Counted from the first letter of the stretch, positions 11,340 to 23,217 are shown. The stretch: 64,000 nucleotides of DNA from Temnothorax longispinosus (GCF_030848805.1 NC_092360.1:24655701-24719700); one strand, 5' to 3'. The notes: generated from the letters alone by a model not told the origin. A program made the numbers and translations.

Positions 11340-12060
11340 CGTAATTTAATTACAAATAAAAAATCGACGCGGACGTTCGAAAAAACTCGAGTCCCAATAG
11401 ATCGGACCATACGTAATCCTTGAGAAAACACAGCGACGTATTTAATCTACCTGAAAGAACAGTGTAAGTACATAATTTAATTTAATTTAATTACAAATGA
11501 AAAATTGACGCGGACGTTCGAAAAAAAGTCGAGTCCCAATGGATCGGACCATACGTAATCCTTGAGAAACACAGCGACGTATTTAATCTACCTGAAAGAA
11601 CAGTGTAAGTACATAATTTAATTTAATTTAATTACAAATGAAAAATCGACGCGGACGTTCGAAAAAAAAACTCGAGTCCCAATGAATCCGACCATACGTA
11701 ATCCTTGAGAAACACAGCGACGTATTTAATCTACCTGAAAGAACAGTGTAAGTACATAATTTAATTTAATTTAATTACAAATGAAAAATTGACGCGGACG
11801 TTCGAAAAAAGTCGAGTCCAATGGATCGGACCATACGTAATCCTTGAGAAACACAGCGACGTATTTAATCTACCTGAAAGAACAGTGTAAGTACATAATT
11901 TAATTTAATTTAATTACAAATGAAAAATCGACGCGGACGTTCGAAAAAACTCGAGTCCCAATGAATCCGACCATACGTAATCCTTGAGAAACACAGCGAC
12001 GTATTTAATCTACCTGAAAAAACAGTGTAAGTACATAATTTAATTTAATTTAATTACAAA
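11340..12060 (+). repeat. Run of five GPY/F-type short modules
   Basis: Five tandem modules, about 132-152 bases each. Read in one frame, each encodes VLLHDE-like and RRGRSKKLESQWIGPY-like segments and then ILEKHSDVFNLPE, stopping at or splicing from a GTAAGT donor. GDxVLL...GRSKKL...W.GPY is the pattern of the GPY/F module at the C terminus of Ty3/gypsy-type integrases. What is seen is this short peptide; the assignment to that family is from memory of the motif. No protease, reverse transcriptase or integrase core lies nearby, so this is a captured fragment and not an element able to move. Confidence 0.75.
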
Positions 12061-12109
12061 TGAAAAATTGACGCGGACGTTCGAAAAAAGTCGAGTCCCA
12101 ATAAATCGG

Positions 12110-12507
12110 ACCATAATATTAAAAATTTTAAAAAACCTAGATATGAGGACGTTGAGCATCGAGTCGCGGAAAAGTAGAGGCGTGTATACATTGCATTTTC
12201 TCTGTGTAATCACCGCGAGATATTCGCAAAGCCCTCAACGTTCGTGTCGGCACGTCGGGGTGTAAGGACGTTTCTGAATCTCACGCTGTTGCAGATTCGT
12301 CGATTCTTTTGGTGAGTACAAAGTATTGCATGGAATCTTTGAATTTTATGATGCGAGAAGGGTAACAATTCCTCTGGAATACTTTCTTACAATTAGATTA
12401 TTAATTTCTTTCTTCGCTGTGAGACATCTTGCCAGTTGATTATAAACTTTGTCTCCAGACAAAGAGAATGTGCTCGTATAACTGATATGAGGGTTTATTT
12501 GTTGCAG
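12110..12507 (+). other. Unique module of the 3-kb units, copy 1
   Basis: The F-box leader joins, at GATATGAGGACGTTGAGC, a different sequence with CACCGCGAGATATTCGCAAA, a GTGAGTAC donor at 12312 and a TTTGTTGCAG acceptor ending at 12507. This reads as exon, intron of about 195 bases, exon. The product is not recognised. Confidence 0.45.
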
Positions 12508-12617
12508 GTTGCATTGAAAGGAGTTGCGTGACTGCGTCAATTGTGACGCGGACCCGGCGGCACGTAGCTGTTGCATCTGCTTTGTCCCACGCGTCCTTCT
12601 CAGGGAACGGAAGACGT
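12508..12617 (+). other. Exon-like piece with GTAAGT donor, copy 2
   Basis: Follows the acceptor at 12507, shares its body with 2090-2175, and ends at the same GT|GTAAGT context. Confidence 0.45.
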
Positions 12618-12972
12618 GTAAGTACATAATTTAATTTAATTTAATTACAAATGAAAAATCGACGCGGACGTTCAAAACACTCGAGTCCCAATGGATCGGA
12701 CCATACGTAATCCTTGAGAAACACAGCGGACGTATTTGATCTACCTAAAAGAACAGTGTAAAGTACATAATTTAATTTAATTTAATTACAAATGAAAAAT
12801 TGACGCGGACGTTCGAAAAAAAGTCGAGTCTCAATGGATCGGACCATACGTAATCCTGAGAAACACAGCGACGTATTTAATCTACCTGAAAGAACAGTGT
12901 AAGTACATAATTTAATTTAATTTAATTACAAATGAAAAATTGACGCGGACGTTCGAAAAAACTCATGTCCCA

Positions 12973-13150
12973 ATGGATCGGACCATAATATTAAAAATTT
13001 TAAAAACCTAGATATGAGGTCGTTGAGCCATATCTACGCAGTAGATAAACGCCTCAGAAGAATAACACGGGATCGTAGTCTCTTTAAATTAACCGCAGGT
13101 GTGTTTAAAAACTGCCAAATTTTTCATTAATCTTAATAAATGATCAGTAG
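12973..13150 (+). pseudogene. F-box module, copy 2 (frameshifted)
   Basis: Same module as copy 1. One A is missing in the A-run after the TTTT of the ILKI segment, giving an early stop in the ATG frame. The rest of the F-box sequence is preserved in another frame. Confidence 0.6.
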
Positions 13151-13209
13151 AAATCCTACTTGATGTCAAATCCAATTGTTTTAAAGATTTTACATATGGG
13201 TGCAAAAAA

Positions 13210-13380
13210 GATATAATGTTGTAAATAATTTATTAAAAGCATTATCGCGCGAGTATAGTTATCCGCGTGTACGTGTGATGCGGTGGAGTTGTGTCGAACA
13301 TCGAGCGAACCGAGAGGACAGCCTGAGAGGAGGAGGGAGGCCTGGAAGAGGCATCGGGCACCAGCGGAACAACTTTGCGG
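13210..13380 (+). pseudogene. Alternative module with arginine-rich end, copy 1
   Basis: One frame reads LLKALSREYSYPRVRVM and later ERRRRPG.G.GHQRNNFA (an extra base shifts it here), ending at a GTAAAT donor at 13380. The first half is patterned like RILRKFKYFKRL of the LRR module and may be a diverged version of it. The arginine-rich end closely matches the sequence at 33,960-34,034. Confidence 0.5.
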
Positions 13381-13686
13381 TAAATATTGATTTTTATTTT
13401 GTGTAAAAGTAATTTTTTTGTTTATTCTTGAGACTTTTTTATTTCATCATGATTCAGAAGTAAGAGTTAGAAGAAAAGGAGTAATTTTTATAAAAATTGA
13501 TTCTTATAAATATCATTTTTAGAAAATGTGCTATTATTTAAATATTATTTAAATAAATAACCAATTGAATAATGAATGAAACGTTGATGCTATAGGAATT
13601 ACATTTTAAAACATTATGTTTTTGAACACCATTTTAATCTCAATTTTAATATCTATGAATTTTATTTTTGTATGTTATACAATTCA

Positions 13687-13732
13687 ACGTAGCTACGCGG
13701 CAGATATAACTCCACTGTTGCGAATCACGGTC
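13687..13732 (+). other. Exon-like piece, array copy 1
   Basis: 46 bases beginning ACGTAGCTACGCGGC and ending at a GTGAGT donor (13733). It is matched by 34266-34319, which has the same donor and a clean TTACAG acceptor. The array copies carry TATACAATTCA instead of the acceptor, so the acceptor has decayed. Confidence 0.5.
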
Positions 13733-14435
13733 GGTGAGTGATGAATTGACATATTTATTGAGGTAACGGATGTGTAGCAATTTATTAAATACATATATAT
13801 TAGTATATAGTTATTTATATAAAATACTGTTATATATTTATACAATACAAGAATCAAGATTTTTGTACAAAAATCCATCTCTTTGTACAGAAATAATTCA
13901 ATTGGAAAATCAATAGGTATAGTATGTATCAAAATTCAATTATAAATACATATAAATAATATTCAAGATATTGTTAAAAGTCCCTATAAACGAATGAAAA
14001 TATAAACACCCCATATGTACAAGAGTACAAAAGCCATTAGAAAATTCTATGCATTTAAGAATTATCTTTTGAATTATTGATTATTTTGAGCGTTTTAATA
14101 TGAATTTTATGTTTGTATTTACAGAATCATAACCTAAAAAAAAAATTTTTTTTTTATTTTATTTAAAACTATTACGCTTTTATCTCAACCATTCGATAAG
14201 AAGAGTAACAAGGACACGTTTAAAGAGTAGGTGACAAGGTATTATTACACGACGAGACAATGCGACGCGGACGTTCGAAAAAAACTCGAGTCTCAATGGA
14301 TCGGACCATACGTAATCTTTGAGAAACACAGCGACGTGTTTAATCTACCTGAAAAAACAGTGTAAGTACATAATTTAATTTAATTTAATTACAAATAAAA
14401 AATCGACGCGGACGTTCGAAAAAACTCGAGTCCCA

Positions 14436-14614
14436 ATGGATCGGACCATAATATTAAAAATTTTAAAAAACCTAGATATGAGGTTGTTGAGCCATATCTA
14501 CGCAGTAGATAAACGCCTCAGAAGAATAACACGGGAGCGTAGTCTCTTTAAATTAACCGCAGTGTGTTAAAAACCTGCCAAATTTTTTCATTAATCTTAA
14601 TAAATGATCAGTAG
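14436..14614 (+). pseudogene. F-box module, copy 3
   Basis: The frame is open from the ATG through LDMRLLSHIYAVDKRLRR and FKLTA, then a missing G shifts it. The F-box part itself is unbroken. Confidence 0.6.
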
Positions 14615-15364
14615 AAATCCTACTTGATGTCAAATCCAATTGTTTTAAAGATTTACATATGGATGCAAAAAAAGAATATAATGTTGTGGAGTGAAGAATT
14701 TATATAAAGCATTATCGCGCGAATTTAAATATTTTAGAGTTCGATTCGTGAATGTACGTGTGATGACCGTTTCGAGTTGTGTCGAGAATTTGCGAGGCAT
14801 TCTCTAAATGAATGATGAATCACAGGTTATTATTGGAGATACAATTACTCATGTGATATACTATTTGATTAGTAAGATTTGATTAACGATTAATTTAATT
14901 ACAAATGAAAAATTAATTTATTTAAAAATAAAAATTCTAAAGGAATGAACCTTTTTAGAATCAAGAATCAAGATTTTTGTACAAAAATTCATCTCTTTGT
15001 ACAGAAATAATTCAATTGGAAAATCAATAGGTATAGTATGTATCAAAATTCAATTATAAATACATATAAATAATATTCAAGATATTGTTAAAAGTCCCTA
15101 TAAACGAATGAAAATATAAACACCCCATATGTACAAGAGTACAAAACCATTAGAAATTCTATGCATTTAAGAATATCTTTTGAATATTGATTATTTTGAG
15201 TGTTTTAATATGAATTTTATGTTGTATTTTACAGAATCATAACCTAAAAAAAGAAATTTTTTATTTATTTTATTTAAAACTATTACGCTTTTTATCTCAA
15301 CCATTCGATAAGAAAGTAACAAGGACACGTTTAAAGAGTAGGTGACAAGGTATTATTACACGAC

Positions 15365-16100
15365 GAGACAATGCGACGCGGACGTTCGAAAAAACTCGAG
15401 TCTCAATGGATCGGACCATACGTAATCCTGAGAAAAACCACAGCGGGACGTATTTAATCTACCTGAAGAAGTATTGTATATCTAATTTAATTTAATTTAA
15501 TTACAAATGAAAAATTGACGGGACGTGTTTCGAAAAAACGTTCTATCTCAAGATCGACATTACGTAACTCTCCTTGAGAACACAGCGACGTATTTAATCT
15601 ACCTGAAAGAACAGTGTAAGTACATCATTTACATTTAATTTAATTACAAATGAAAAATTACGCGGGACGTTCGAAAAATCGAGGTCCATGGATAGGACCA
15701 TTAGGGTAATCCTTGAGAAACCAGCGACGTATTTAATCTAAATCTACTACCTAAAGAACAGTGGTTAGTACATAATTAATTTAATTTAATTACAAATGAA
15801 AAATTGGACGCGGACGTTCGAAAAAAGTCGAGTCCAATGGATCGGACCATTACGTAATCCTTGAGAAACACAGCGACGTATTTAATCTACCTGAAAGAAC
15901 AGTGTAAGTACATAATTAATTTAATTTAATTACAAATTGCCGCGGACGTTGAAAAATCGACGCGGACGTTCAGGAAAAACTCGAGTACCAATCGATCCGA
16001 AAAAACCAATACGTACGAATCCTTGAGAAACACAGCGAGCGTATTTAATCTACCTGAAAGAACAGTGTAGGAACAATAAGTTTATTTAATTTAATTACAA
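15365..16100 (+). repeat. Run of five GPY/F-type modules, noisy copy
   Basis: Five modules (about 15411, 15548, 15696, 15845 and 16005) carry many more insertions and deletions than any other run, for example inside the otherwise constant CTTGAGAAACACAGCGACG. Likely a consensus error zone. Confidence 0.75.
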
Positions 16101-16179
16101 ATGAAAAATGACCGCGGACGTTCGAAAAAAGTCGAGTCCCAATACAATCGGACCATAATATTAAAAATTTTAAAAAACC

Positions 16180-16561
16180 TAGATAATGAGGACTTTGAGC
16201 GTCGAGTCGCGGTAAAAGTATAGGCGGTGTATACATTGCATTTTCTCTGTGTAATCAAACCATCACCGCGAGATATCCGCAAAGCCCTTAACGTTCGTGT
16301 CGGCACGTCGGTGTGTAAGGACGTTTCTGAATCTCACGCTGTTGCCTATTTCGTCGATTCTTTTGGTGAGTACAAAGTATGCATGGAATCTTGGAATTTT
16401 ATGATGCGAGAAGGGTAACAATTCCTCTGGATACTTTCTTACACATTAGATATTAATTTCTTTCTTCGCTGTGAGACATCTTGCCAGTTGATTATAAACT
16501 TTTGTCTCCAGACAAAGAGAATGTGCTCGTATAACATGATATGAGGGTTTATTTGTTGCAG
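16180..16561 (+). other. Unique module of the 3-kb units, copy 2
   Basis: Matches 12110-12507, with GTGAGT donor at 16366 and acceptor ending at 16561. The upstream half has several insertions relative to copy 1. Confidence 0.45.
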
Positions 16562-16668
16562 GTTGCATGAAAGGAGTTGCGTGACTGCGTCAATTGTGAC
16601 GCGGACCCGGCGGCACGTAGCTGTTGCATCTGCTTTGTCCACGCGTCCTTCTCAGGGAACGGAGACGT
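16562..16668 (+). other. Exon-like piece with GTAAGT donor, copy 3
   Basis: Matches 12508-12617 and ends at GTAAGT (16669). Confidence 0.45.
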
Positions 16669-16669
16669 G

Positions 16670-17275
16670 TAAGTACAAATTTAATTTTTAATTACAAATG
16701 AAAAATCGACGCGGGACGTTCGAAACACTCGAGTCCCAAATCGGACCATACGTAATCCTTGAGAAACACAGCGACGTATTAATCTACCTGAAAGAACAGT
16801 GTAAGTACATAATTTAATTTAATTTAATTACAAATGAAAAATTGACGCGGACGTTCGAAAAAAAAATCGGACCATACGTAATCCTTGAGAAACACAGCGA
16901 CGTATTTAATCTACCTGAAAGAACAGTGGTAAGTAGCTAATTTAATTTATTTAATTACAAATGAAAATTGACGCGGACGTTCGAAAAAAGTCGAGTCTCA
17001 ATGGATCGGACCATACGTAATCCTTGAGAAACACAGCGACGTATTTAATCTACCTGAAAGAACAGTGTAAAGTACATAATTTAATTAATTTAATTACAAA
17101 TGAAAAATTGACGCGGACGTTCGAAAAAAGTCGAGTCCCAATGGATCGGACCATACGTAATCCTTGAGAAACACAGCGACGTATTTAATCTACCTGAAAG
17201 AACAGTGTAAGTACATAATTTAATTTAATTTAATTACAAATGAAAAATTGACGCGGACGTTCGAAAAAACTCATG
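16670..17275 (+). repeat. Run of four GPY/F-type modules
   Basis: Modules near 16741, 16866, 17015 and 17147 lead into F-box copy 4. The donor sequence is kept in most copies; the copies near 16920 and 17071 have an extra base near the donor. Confidence 0.8.
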
Positions 17276-17280
17276 TCCCA

Positions 17281-17459
17281 ATGGATCGGACCATAATATT
17301 AAAAATTTAAAAAACCTAGATATGAGGTCGTTGAGCCATTTCTACGCAGTAGATAAACGCCTCAGAAGAATAACACGGGATCGTAGTCTCTTTAAATTAA
17401 CCGCAGGTGTGTTAAAAACCTGCCAAATTTTTTCATTAATCTTAATAAATGATCAGTAG
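17281..17459 (+). pseudogene. F-box module, copy 4 (frameshifted)
   Basis: A lost T in the T-run before the LD segment breaks the ATG frame early. It follows a run of four GPY/F modules and precedes the alternative module. Confidence 0.6.
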
Positions 17460-17519
17460 AAATCCTACTTGATGTCAAATCCAATTGTTTTAAAGATTTA
17501 CATATGGGTGCAAAAAAAG

Positions 17520-17685
17520 ATATATGTTGTAAAATTTATTAAAAGCATTATCGCGCGATTATAGTTATCCGCGTGTTACGTGTGATGCCGGTGGAGTTGT
17601 GTCGAACATCGAGCGAACCGAGAGGACAGCCTGAGAGAAGGAGGAGGCCTGAAGAGGCATCGGGCACCAGCGGAACAACTTTGCG
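17520..17685 (+). pseudogene. Alternative module with arginine-rich end, copy 2
   Basis: As 13210-13380, with several small deletions. Donor GTAAAT at 17686. Confidence 0.5.
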
Positions 17686-17992
17686 GTAAATATTGATTTT
17701 ATTTTGTGTAAAAGTAATTTTTTTTGTTATTCTTGAGACTTTTTATTTCATCATGATTCAGAAGTAAGAGTTAGAAGAAAAGGAGTAATTTTTATAAAAA
17801 TTGATTCTTATAAATATCATTTTTAGAAAACGTGCTATTATTTAAATATTACTTAAATAAATAACCAATTGAATAATGAATGAAACGTTTGATGCTATAG
17901 AAATACATTTTAAAACATTCTGTTTTTTGAACACCATTTTAATCTCAATTTTAATATCTATGAATTTTATTTTGTATGTTATACAAATTCAA

Positions 17993-18038
17993 CGTAGCTA
18001 CGCGGCAGATATAACTCCACTGTTGCGAATCACGGTCG
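17993..18038 (+). other. Exon-like piece, array copy 2
   Basis: Same piece as 13687-13732, with GTGAGT donor at 18039. Confidence 0.5.
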
Positions 18039-18738
18039 GTGAGTGATGAATTGACATATTTATTGAGGTAACGGATGTGTAGCAATTTATTAAATACATA
18101 TATATTAGTATATAGTTATTTATATAAAATACTGTTATATATTTATACAATACAAGAATCAAGATTTTGTACAAAAATCCATCTCTTTGTACAGAAATAA
18201 TCAATTAGAAAATCAATAGGTGTAGTATGTATCAAAATTCAATTATAAATACATATAAATAATATTCAAGATATTGTTAAAAGTCCCTATAAACGAATGA
18301 AATATAAACACCCCATATGTACAAGAGTACAAAAGCCATTAGAAAATTCTATGCATTAAGAATTATCTTTTCAATTATTGATTATTTTGAGAGTTTTAAT
18401 ATGAATTTTATGTTTGTATTTTACAGAATCATAACCTAAAAAAAGAAATTTTTTATTTTATTTTATTTAAAACTATTACGCTTATATCTCAACCATTCGA
18501 TAAGAAGAGTAACAAGGACACGTTTAAAGAGTAGGTGACAGGGTACTATTACACGACCAGACAATGCGACGCGGACGTTCGAAAAAACTCGAGTCTCAAT
18601 GGATCGGACCATACGTAATCCTTGAGAAACACAGCGACGTATTTAATCTACCTGAAAGAACAGTGTAAGTACATAATTTAATTTAATTTAATTACAAATG
18701 AAAAATTGACGCGGACGTTCGAAAAAACTCGAGTCCCA

Positions 18739-18916
18739 ATGGATCGGACCATAATATTAAAAATTTTAAAAACCTAGATATGAGGTCGTTGAGCCATATC
18801 TACGCAGTAGATAAACGCCTCAGAAGAATAACACGGGATCGTAGTCTCTTTAAATTAACCGCAGGTGTGTTAAAAACCTGCCAAATTTTTTCATAATCTT
18901 AATAAATGAGCAGTAG
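18739..18916 (+). pseudogene. F-box module, copy 5 (frameshifted)
   Basis: A short A-run after the ILKI segment breaks the frame. Otherwise nearly identical to copies 8, 12 and 13. Confidence 0.6.
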
Positions 18917-19073
18917 AAATCCGAATTGATGTCAAATCCAATTGTTTTAAAGATTTACATATGGGTGTAAAAAAAGATATAATGTTGCGGACGTGAGTAT
19001 GATACCTTATGATACCTTATGACAAAACATCAATCACAAAAAATTTTTAAGTTGAAGTGAGAATTGATTCCAG

Positions 19074-19180
19074 AATTTTTATATCGTATATTACGTAAAT
19101 TTAAACATTTAAGAGACTTCGATTCTGTCAATGAACATATTTTATTTACAATTTCGAGGATGTGTAAAAATTTGAGAGGT
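19074..19180 (+). pseudogene. LRR-like module, copy 1
   Basis: One frame reads NEHILFTISRMCKNLRG, the loop-helix part of a leucine-rich repeat of the F-box/LRR type (compare VTD..L..I...C.NL..L). A second frame just upstream reads RILRKFKHFKRL. They are out of phase, so it is decayed as it stands. It is preceded by a candidate 81-base intron (GTGAGT at 18993, CAG at 19071-19073). Confidence 0.5.
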
Positions 19181-19229
19181 AATTAAATAAATGTGAATGT
19201 TAAGATCACAGGTTAATTGGATATTATCA

Positions 19230-19267
<38 letters not shown>

Positions 19268-19779
19268 TATTTTTTAGTATTGGTATTAGTACATAATTTA
19301 ATTAATTACAAATAAAAATTAATTTGATTTAAGAAATAAAAATTCTAAAGGAATGAACCTTTTTAGAATCAAGAATCAAGATTTTTGTACAAAAATTCAT
19401 CTCTTTGTACAGAAATAATTCAATTGGTAAATCAATAGTATGTATCAAAATTCAATTATAAATACATATAAATAATATTCAAGATATTGTTAAAAGTCCC
19501 TATAAAACGAATGAAAATATAAACACCCCATATGTACAAGAGTACAAAAGCCATTAGAGAATTCTATGCATTAAGAATTATCTTTTGAATTATTGATTAT
19601 TTTGAGCGTTTTAATATGAATTTTATATCTGTATTTTACAGAATCATATCCTAAAAAAAAATTGTTTTTTTTTTTTCATTTTATTTAAAACTATTACGCT
19701 TTTAATCTCAACCATTCGATAAGAAGAGTAACAAGGACACGTTTAAAGAGTAGGTGACAAGGTATTATTACACGACGAG

Positions 19780-20375
19780 ACAATGCGACGCGGACGTTCG
19801 AAAAAACTCGAGTCTCAATGGATCGGAACATATGTAATCCTTGAGAAACACAGCGACGTATTTAATCTACCTGAAAGAACAGTGTAAGTACACGAATTTA
19901 ATTTAATTTAATTACAAATGAAAATTGACCCGGACGTTCGAAAAAACTCGAGTCCCAATGGATCGGACCATACGTAATCCTTGAGAAACACAGCGACGTA
20001 TTTAATCTACCTGAAAGAACAGTGTAAGTACATATTTAATTTAATTTAATTACAAATGAAAAATTGACGCGGACGTTCGAAAAAAGTCGAGTCTCAATGG
20101 ATCGGACCATACGTAATCCTTGAGAAACACAGCGACGTATTTAATCTACCTGAAAGAACAGTGTAAGTACATAATTTAATTTAATTTAATTACAAATGAA
20201 AAATCGACGCGGACGTTCGAAACACTCGAGTCCCAAGGATCGGACCATACGTAATCCTTGAGAAACACAGCGACGTATTTAATCTACCTGAAAGAACAGT
20301 GTAAGTACATAATTTAATTTAATTTAATTACAAATGAAAAATTGACCCGGACGTTCGAAAAAACTCGAGTCCCAA
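19780..20375 (+). repeat. Run of four GPY/F-type modules
   Basis: Modules near 19824, 19965, 20103 and 20239, each ending at a GTAAGT donor and followed by a TTTAA-rich stretch, precede F-box copy 6. Confidence 0.8.
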
Positions 20376-20552
20376 TGGATCGGACCATAATATTAAAAAT
20401 TTTAAAAACCTAGATATGAGGTCGTTGAGCCATATCTACGCAGTAGATAAACGCTCAGAAGAATAACACGGGATCGTAGTCTCTTTAAATTAACCGCAGG
20501 TGTGTTAAAAACCTGCCAAATTTTTTCATTAATCTTAATAAATGATCAGTAG
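20375..20552 (+). pseudogene. F-box module, copy 6 (two frameshifts)
   Basis: Frame lost at the same A-run as copy 5, and again at a one-base loss in the KRLRR segment. Confidence 0.6.
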
Positions 20553-20640
20553 TAGAAATCCTACTTGATGTCAAATCCAATTGTTTTAAAGATTTACATA
20601 TAAGTGCAAAAAAAAAAATATAATGTTGCGGACGTGAGTA

Positions 20641-20751
20641 GAATTTTTATATATCGTATATTACGTAAATTTAAATATTTTAAGAGACTTCGATTCTGTG
20701 AATGAACATATTTTATTTACAATTTCGAGGATGTGTAAAAATTTGAGAGGT
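20641..20751 (+). pseudogene. LRR-like module, copy 2
   Basis: Same module with the NEHILFTISRMCKNLRG frame kept. The short intron seen in copy 1 is replaced by GTGAGTAG directly joined to the module. Confidence 0.5.
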
Positions 20752-21486
20752 AATTAAATAAATGTGAATTGTTAAGATTACAGGTTAATTGGATATTATC
20801 AATATATATATGTGTATATATATTATTTTTTATTATTGGTACTAGTACATAATTTAATTTAATTTAATTTAATTACAAATAAAAAATTAATTCGATTTAA
20901 GAAATAAAAATTCTAAAGGAATGAACCTTTTTAGAATCAAGAATCAAGATTTTCGTACAAAAATTCATCTCTTTGTACAGAAATAATTCAATTGGAAAAT
21001 CAATAGTATGTATCAAAATTCAATTATAAATACATATAAAAATATTCAAGATATTGTTAAAAGTCTTTATAAACGAATGAAAATATAAACACCCCATATG
21101 TACAAGAGTACAAAAGCCATTAGAAAATTCTATGCATTTAAGAATTATCTTTTGAATTATTGATTATTTTGAGAGTTTTAATATGAATTTTATGTTTGTA
21201 TTTTACAGAATCATAACCTAAAAAAAGAAATTTTTTATTTTATTTTATTTAAAACTATTACGCTTTTTATCTAACCATTCGATAAGAAGAGTAACAAGGA
21301 CACGTTTAAAGAGTAGGTGACAGGGTACTATTACACGACGAGACAATGCGACACGGACGTTCGAAAAAACTCGAGTCTCAATGGATCGACCATACGTAAT
21401 CCTTGAGAAACACAGCGACGTATTTAATCTACCTGAAAGAACAATGTAAGTACATAATTTAATTTAATTTAATTACAAATGAAAAA

Positions 21487-21699
21487 TTGACGCGGACGTT
21501 CGAAAAAACTCGAGTCCCAATAGATCGGACCATAATATCAAAAATTTTAAAAAACCTAGATATGAGGTCGTTGAGCCATATCTACGCAGTAGATAAACGC
21601 CTCAGAAGAATAACACGGGATCGTAGTCTCTTTAAATTAACCGCAGGTGTGTTAAAAACCTGCCAAATTTTTTCATTAATCTTAATAAATGATCAGTAG
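21487..21699 (+). pseudogene. F-box module, copy 7 (open frame, no ATG)
   Basis: 70 codons are open across the shared leader and F-box, but the usual ATG is ATA. The frame reads SKILKNLDMRSLSHIYAV and on to FKLTAGVLKTCQIF. The F-box is complete by eye, with no acceptor directly upstream to make it an obvious exon. Confidence 0.6.
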
Positions 21700-21785
21700 A
21701 AATCCTACTTGATGTCAAATCCAATTGTTTTAAAAATTTACATATGGGTGCAAAAAAAAAAGATATAATGTTGCGGACGTGAGTA

Positions 21786-21899
21786 GAATTTTTATATTTT
21801 ATCGTATATTACGTAAATTTAAACATTTTAAGAGACTTCGATTCTGTCAATGAACATATTTTATATAAAATTTCGAGGATGTGTAAAAATTTGAGAGGT
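21786..21899 (+). pseudogene. LRR-like module, copy 3
   Basis: As copy 2, with small changes in the upstream part and in the TTTATTTAC segment. Confidence 0.5.
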
Positions 21900-22682
21900 A
21901 ATTAAATAAATGTGAATTGTTAAGATTACAGGTTAATTGGATATTATCAATATATATATGTGTGTGTATATATATTATTTTTTAGTATTGGTATTAGTAC
22001 ATAATTTAATTTAATTTAATTAATTTAATTACAAATAAAAATTAATTCGATTTAAGAAATAAAAATTCTAAAGGAATGAACCTTTTTAGAATCAAGAATC
22101 AAGATTTTTGTACAAAAATTCATCTCTTTGTACAGAAATAATTCAATTGGAAAATCAATAGGTATAGTATGTATCAAAATTCAATTATAAATACATATAA
22201 TAATATTCAAGATATTGTTAAAAGTCCCTATAAACGAATGAAAATATAAACACCCCATATGTACAAGAGTACAAAAGCCATTAGAAAATTCTATGCATTT
22301 AAGAATTATCTTTTCAATTATTGATTATTTTGAGAGTTTTAATATGAATTTTATATTTGTATTTTACAGAATCATAACCTAAAAAAAGAAATTTTTTATT
22401 TTATTTTATTTAAAACTATTACGCTTTTTATCTCAACCATTCGATAAGAAGAGTAACAAGGACACGTTTAAAGAGTAGGTGACAGGGTACTATTACACGA
22501 CCAGACAATGCGACGCGGACGTTCGAAAAAACTCGAGTCTCAATGGATCGGACCATACGTAATCCTTGAGAAACACAGCGACGTATTTAATCTACCTGAA
22601 AGAACAGTGTAAGAACATAATTTAATTTAATTTAATTACAAATGAAAAATTGACGCGGACGTTCGAAAAAACTCGAGTCCCA

Positions 22683-22841
22683 ATGGATCGGACCATAATA
22701 TTAAAAATTTTTAAAAACCTAGATATGAGGTCGTTGAGCCATATCTACGCAGTAGATAAACGCCTCAGAAGAATAACACGGGATCGTAGTCTCTTTAAAT
22801 TAACCGCAGGTGTGTTAAAAACCTGCCAAATTTTTCATTAA
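22683..22841 (+). pseudogene. F-box module, copy 8 (open frame)
   Basis: Open from the ATG through the F-box (ILKIFKNLDMRSLSHIYAV, then KRLRRITRDRSLFK) to a stop shortly after KTCQIF. One of the best-preserved copies. It has no continuing LRR frame without splicing, so it is called a gene fragment. Confidence 0.65.
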
Positions 22842-23018
22842 TCTTAATAAATGAGCAGTAGAAATCCTAATTGATGTCAAATCCAATTGTTTTAAAGATT
22901 TACATATGGGTGTAAAAAAAGATATAATGTTGCGGACGTGAGTTATGATACCTTATGATACCTTATGACAAAACATCAATCACAAAAATTTTTAAGTTGA
23001 AGTGAGAATTGATTCCAG

Positions 23019-23128
23019 AATTTTATATATCGTATATTACGTAAATTTAAACATTTTTAAGAGACTTCGATTCTGTCAATGAACATATTTTATTTACAAT
23101 TTCGAGGATGTGTAAAAATTTGAGAGGT
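23019..23128 (+). pseudogene. LRR-like module, copy 4
   Basis: As copy 1, with the candidate short intron and its CAG acceptor at 23016-23018. Confidence 0.5.
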
Positions 23129-23183
23129 AATTAAATAAATGTGAATTGTTAAGATCACAGGTTAATTGGATATTATCATATAT

Positions 23184-23217
<34 letters not shown>

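Larger units (their letters stand above)
11202..14124. repeat. Higher-order unit of about 2.9 kb (copy 1)
   Basis: This unit holds a run of five GPY/F modules (11.37-12.06 kb), a fused F-box-leader piece, a 500-base unique module with its own splice signals (12.11-12.62 kb), two more GPY/F modules, F-box copy 2, the alternative module and an exon-like piece at 13687-13732. The order is the same in 15235-18426, so the two arose by duplication of about 3 kb, not by single-module expansion. Confidence 0.85.
15235..18426. repeat. Higher-order unit of about 3.2 kb (copy 2)
   Basis: Collinear with 11202-14124, with more GPY/F modules on both sides of the unique module (16.18-16.67 kb). The first 900 bases are unusually noisy, with insertions and deletions inside otherwise constant motifs. 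That pattern fits unpolished long-read consensus better than biological decay, because neighbouring modules are nearly identical to the array consensus. Confidence 0.8.
18427..19641. repeat. Array unit a (F-box + LRR type)
   Basis: 1,215 bases from acceptor to acceptor. It has one GPY/F module (about 18,606), F-box copy 5, an 81-base candidate intron (donor 18993, acceptor CAG 19071-19073), an LRR-like module and a TA microsatellite near 19229-19268, followed by the next intron-like block. Confidence 0.85.
19642..21208. repeat. Array unit b (four GPY/F modules)
   Basis: 1,567 bases. Longer than its neighbours because four GPY/F modules lie in tandem (about 19824, 19965, 20103 and 20239) before F-box copy 6. 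Here the short intron before the LRR-like module is reduced to the donor-like bases GTGAGTAG. Confidence 0.85.
21209..22369. repeat. Array unit c
   Basis: 1,161 bases, the shortest of the F-box + LRR units, with one GPY/F module (about 21386), F-box copy 7 and an LRR-like module lacking the 81-base intron. Confidence 0.85.

Noticed and set aside
11340..12060. A live Ty3/gypsy element or endogenous virus
   Set aside because: Only the short integrase tail is present; no LTRs, gag, protease, reverse transcriptase or integrase core were seen in the window.
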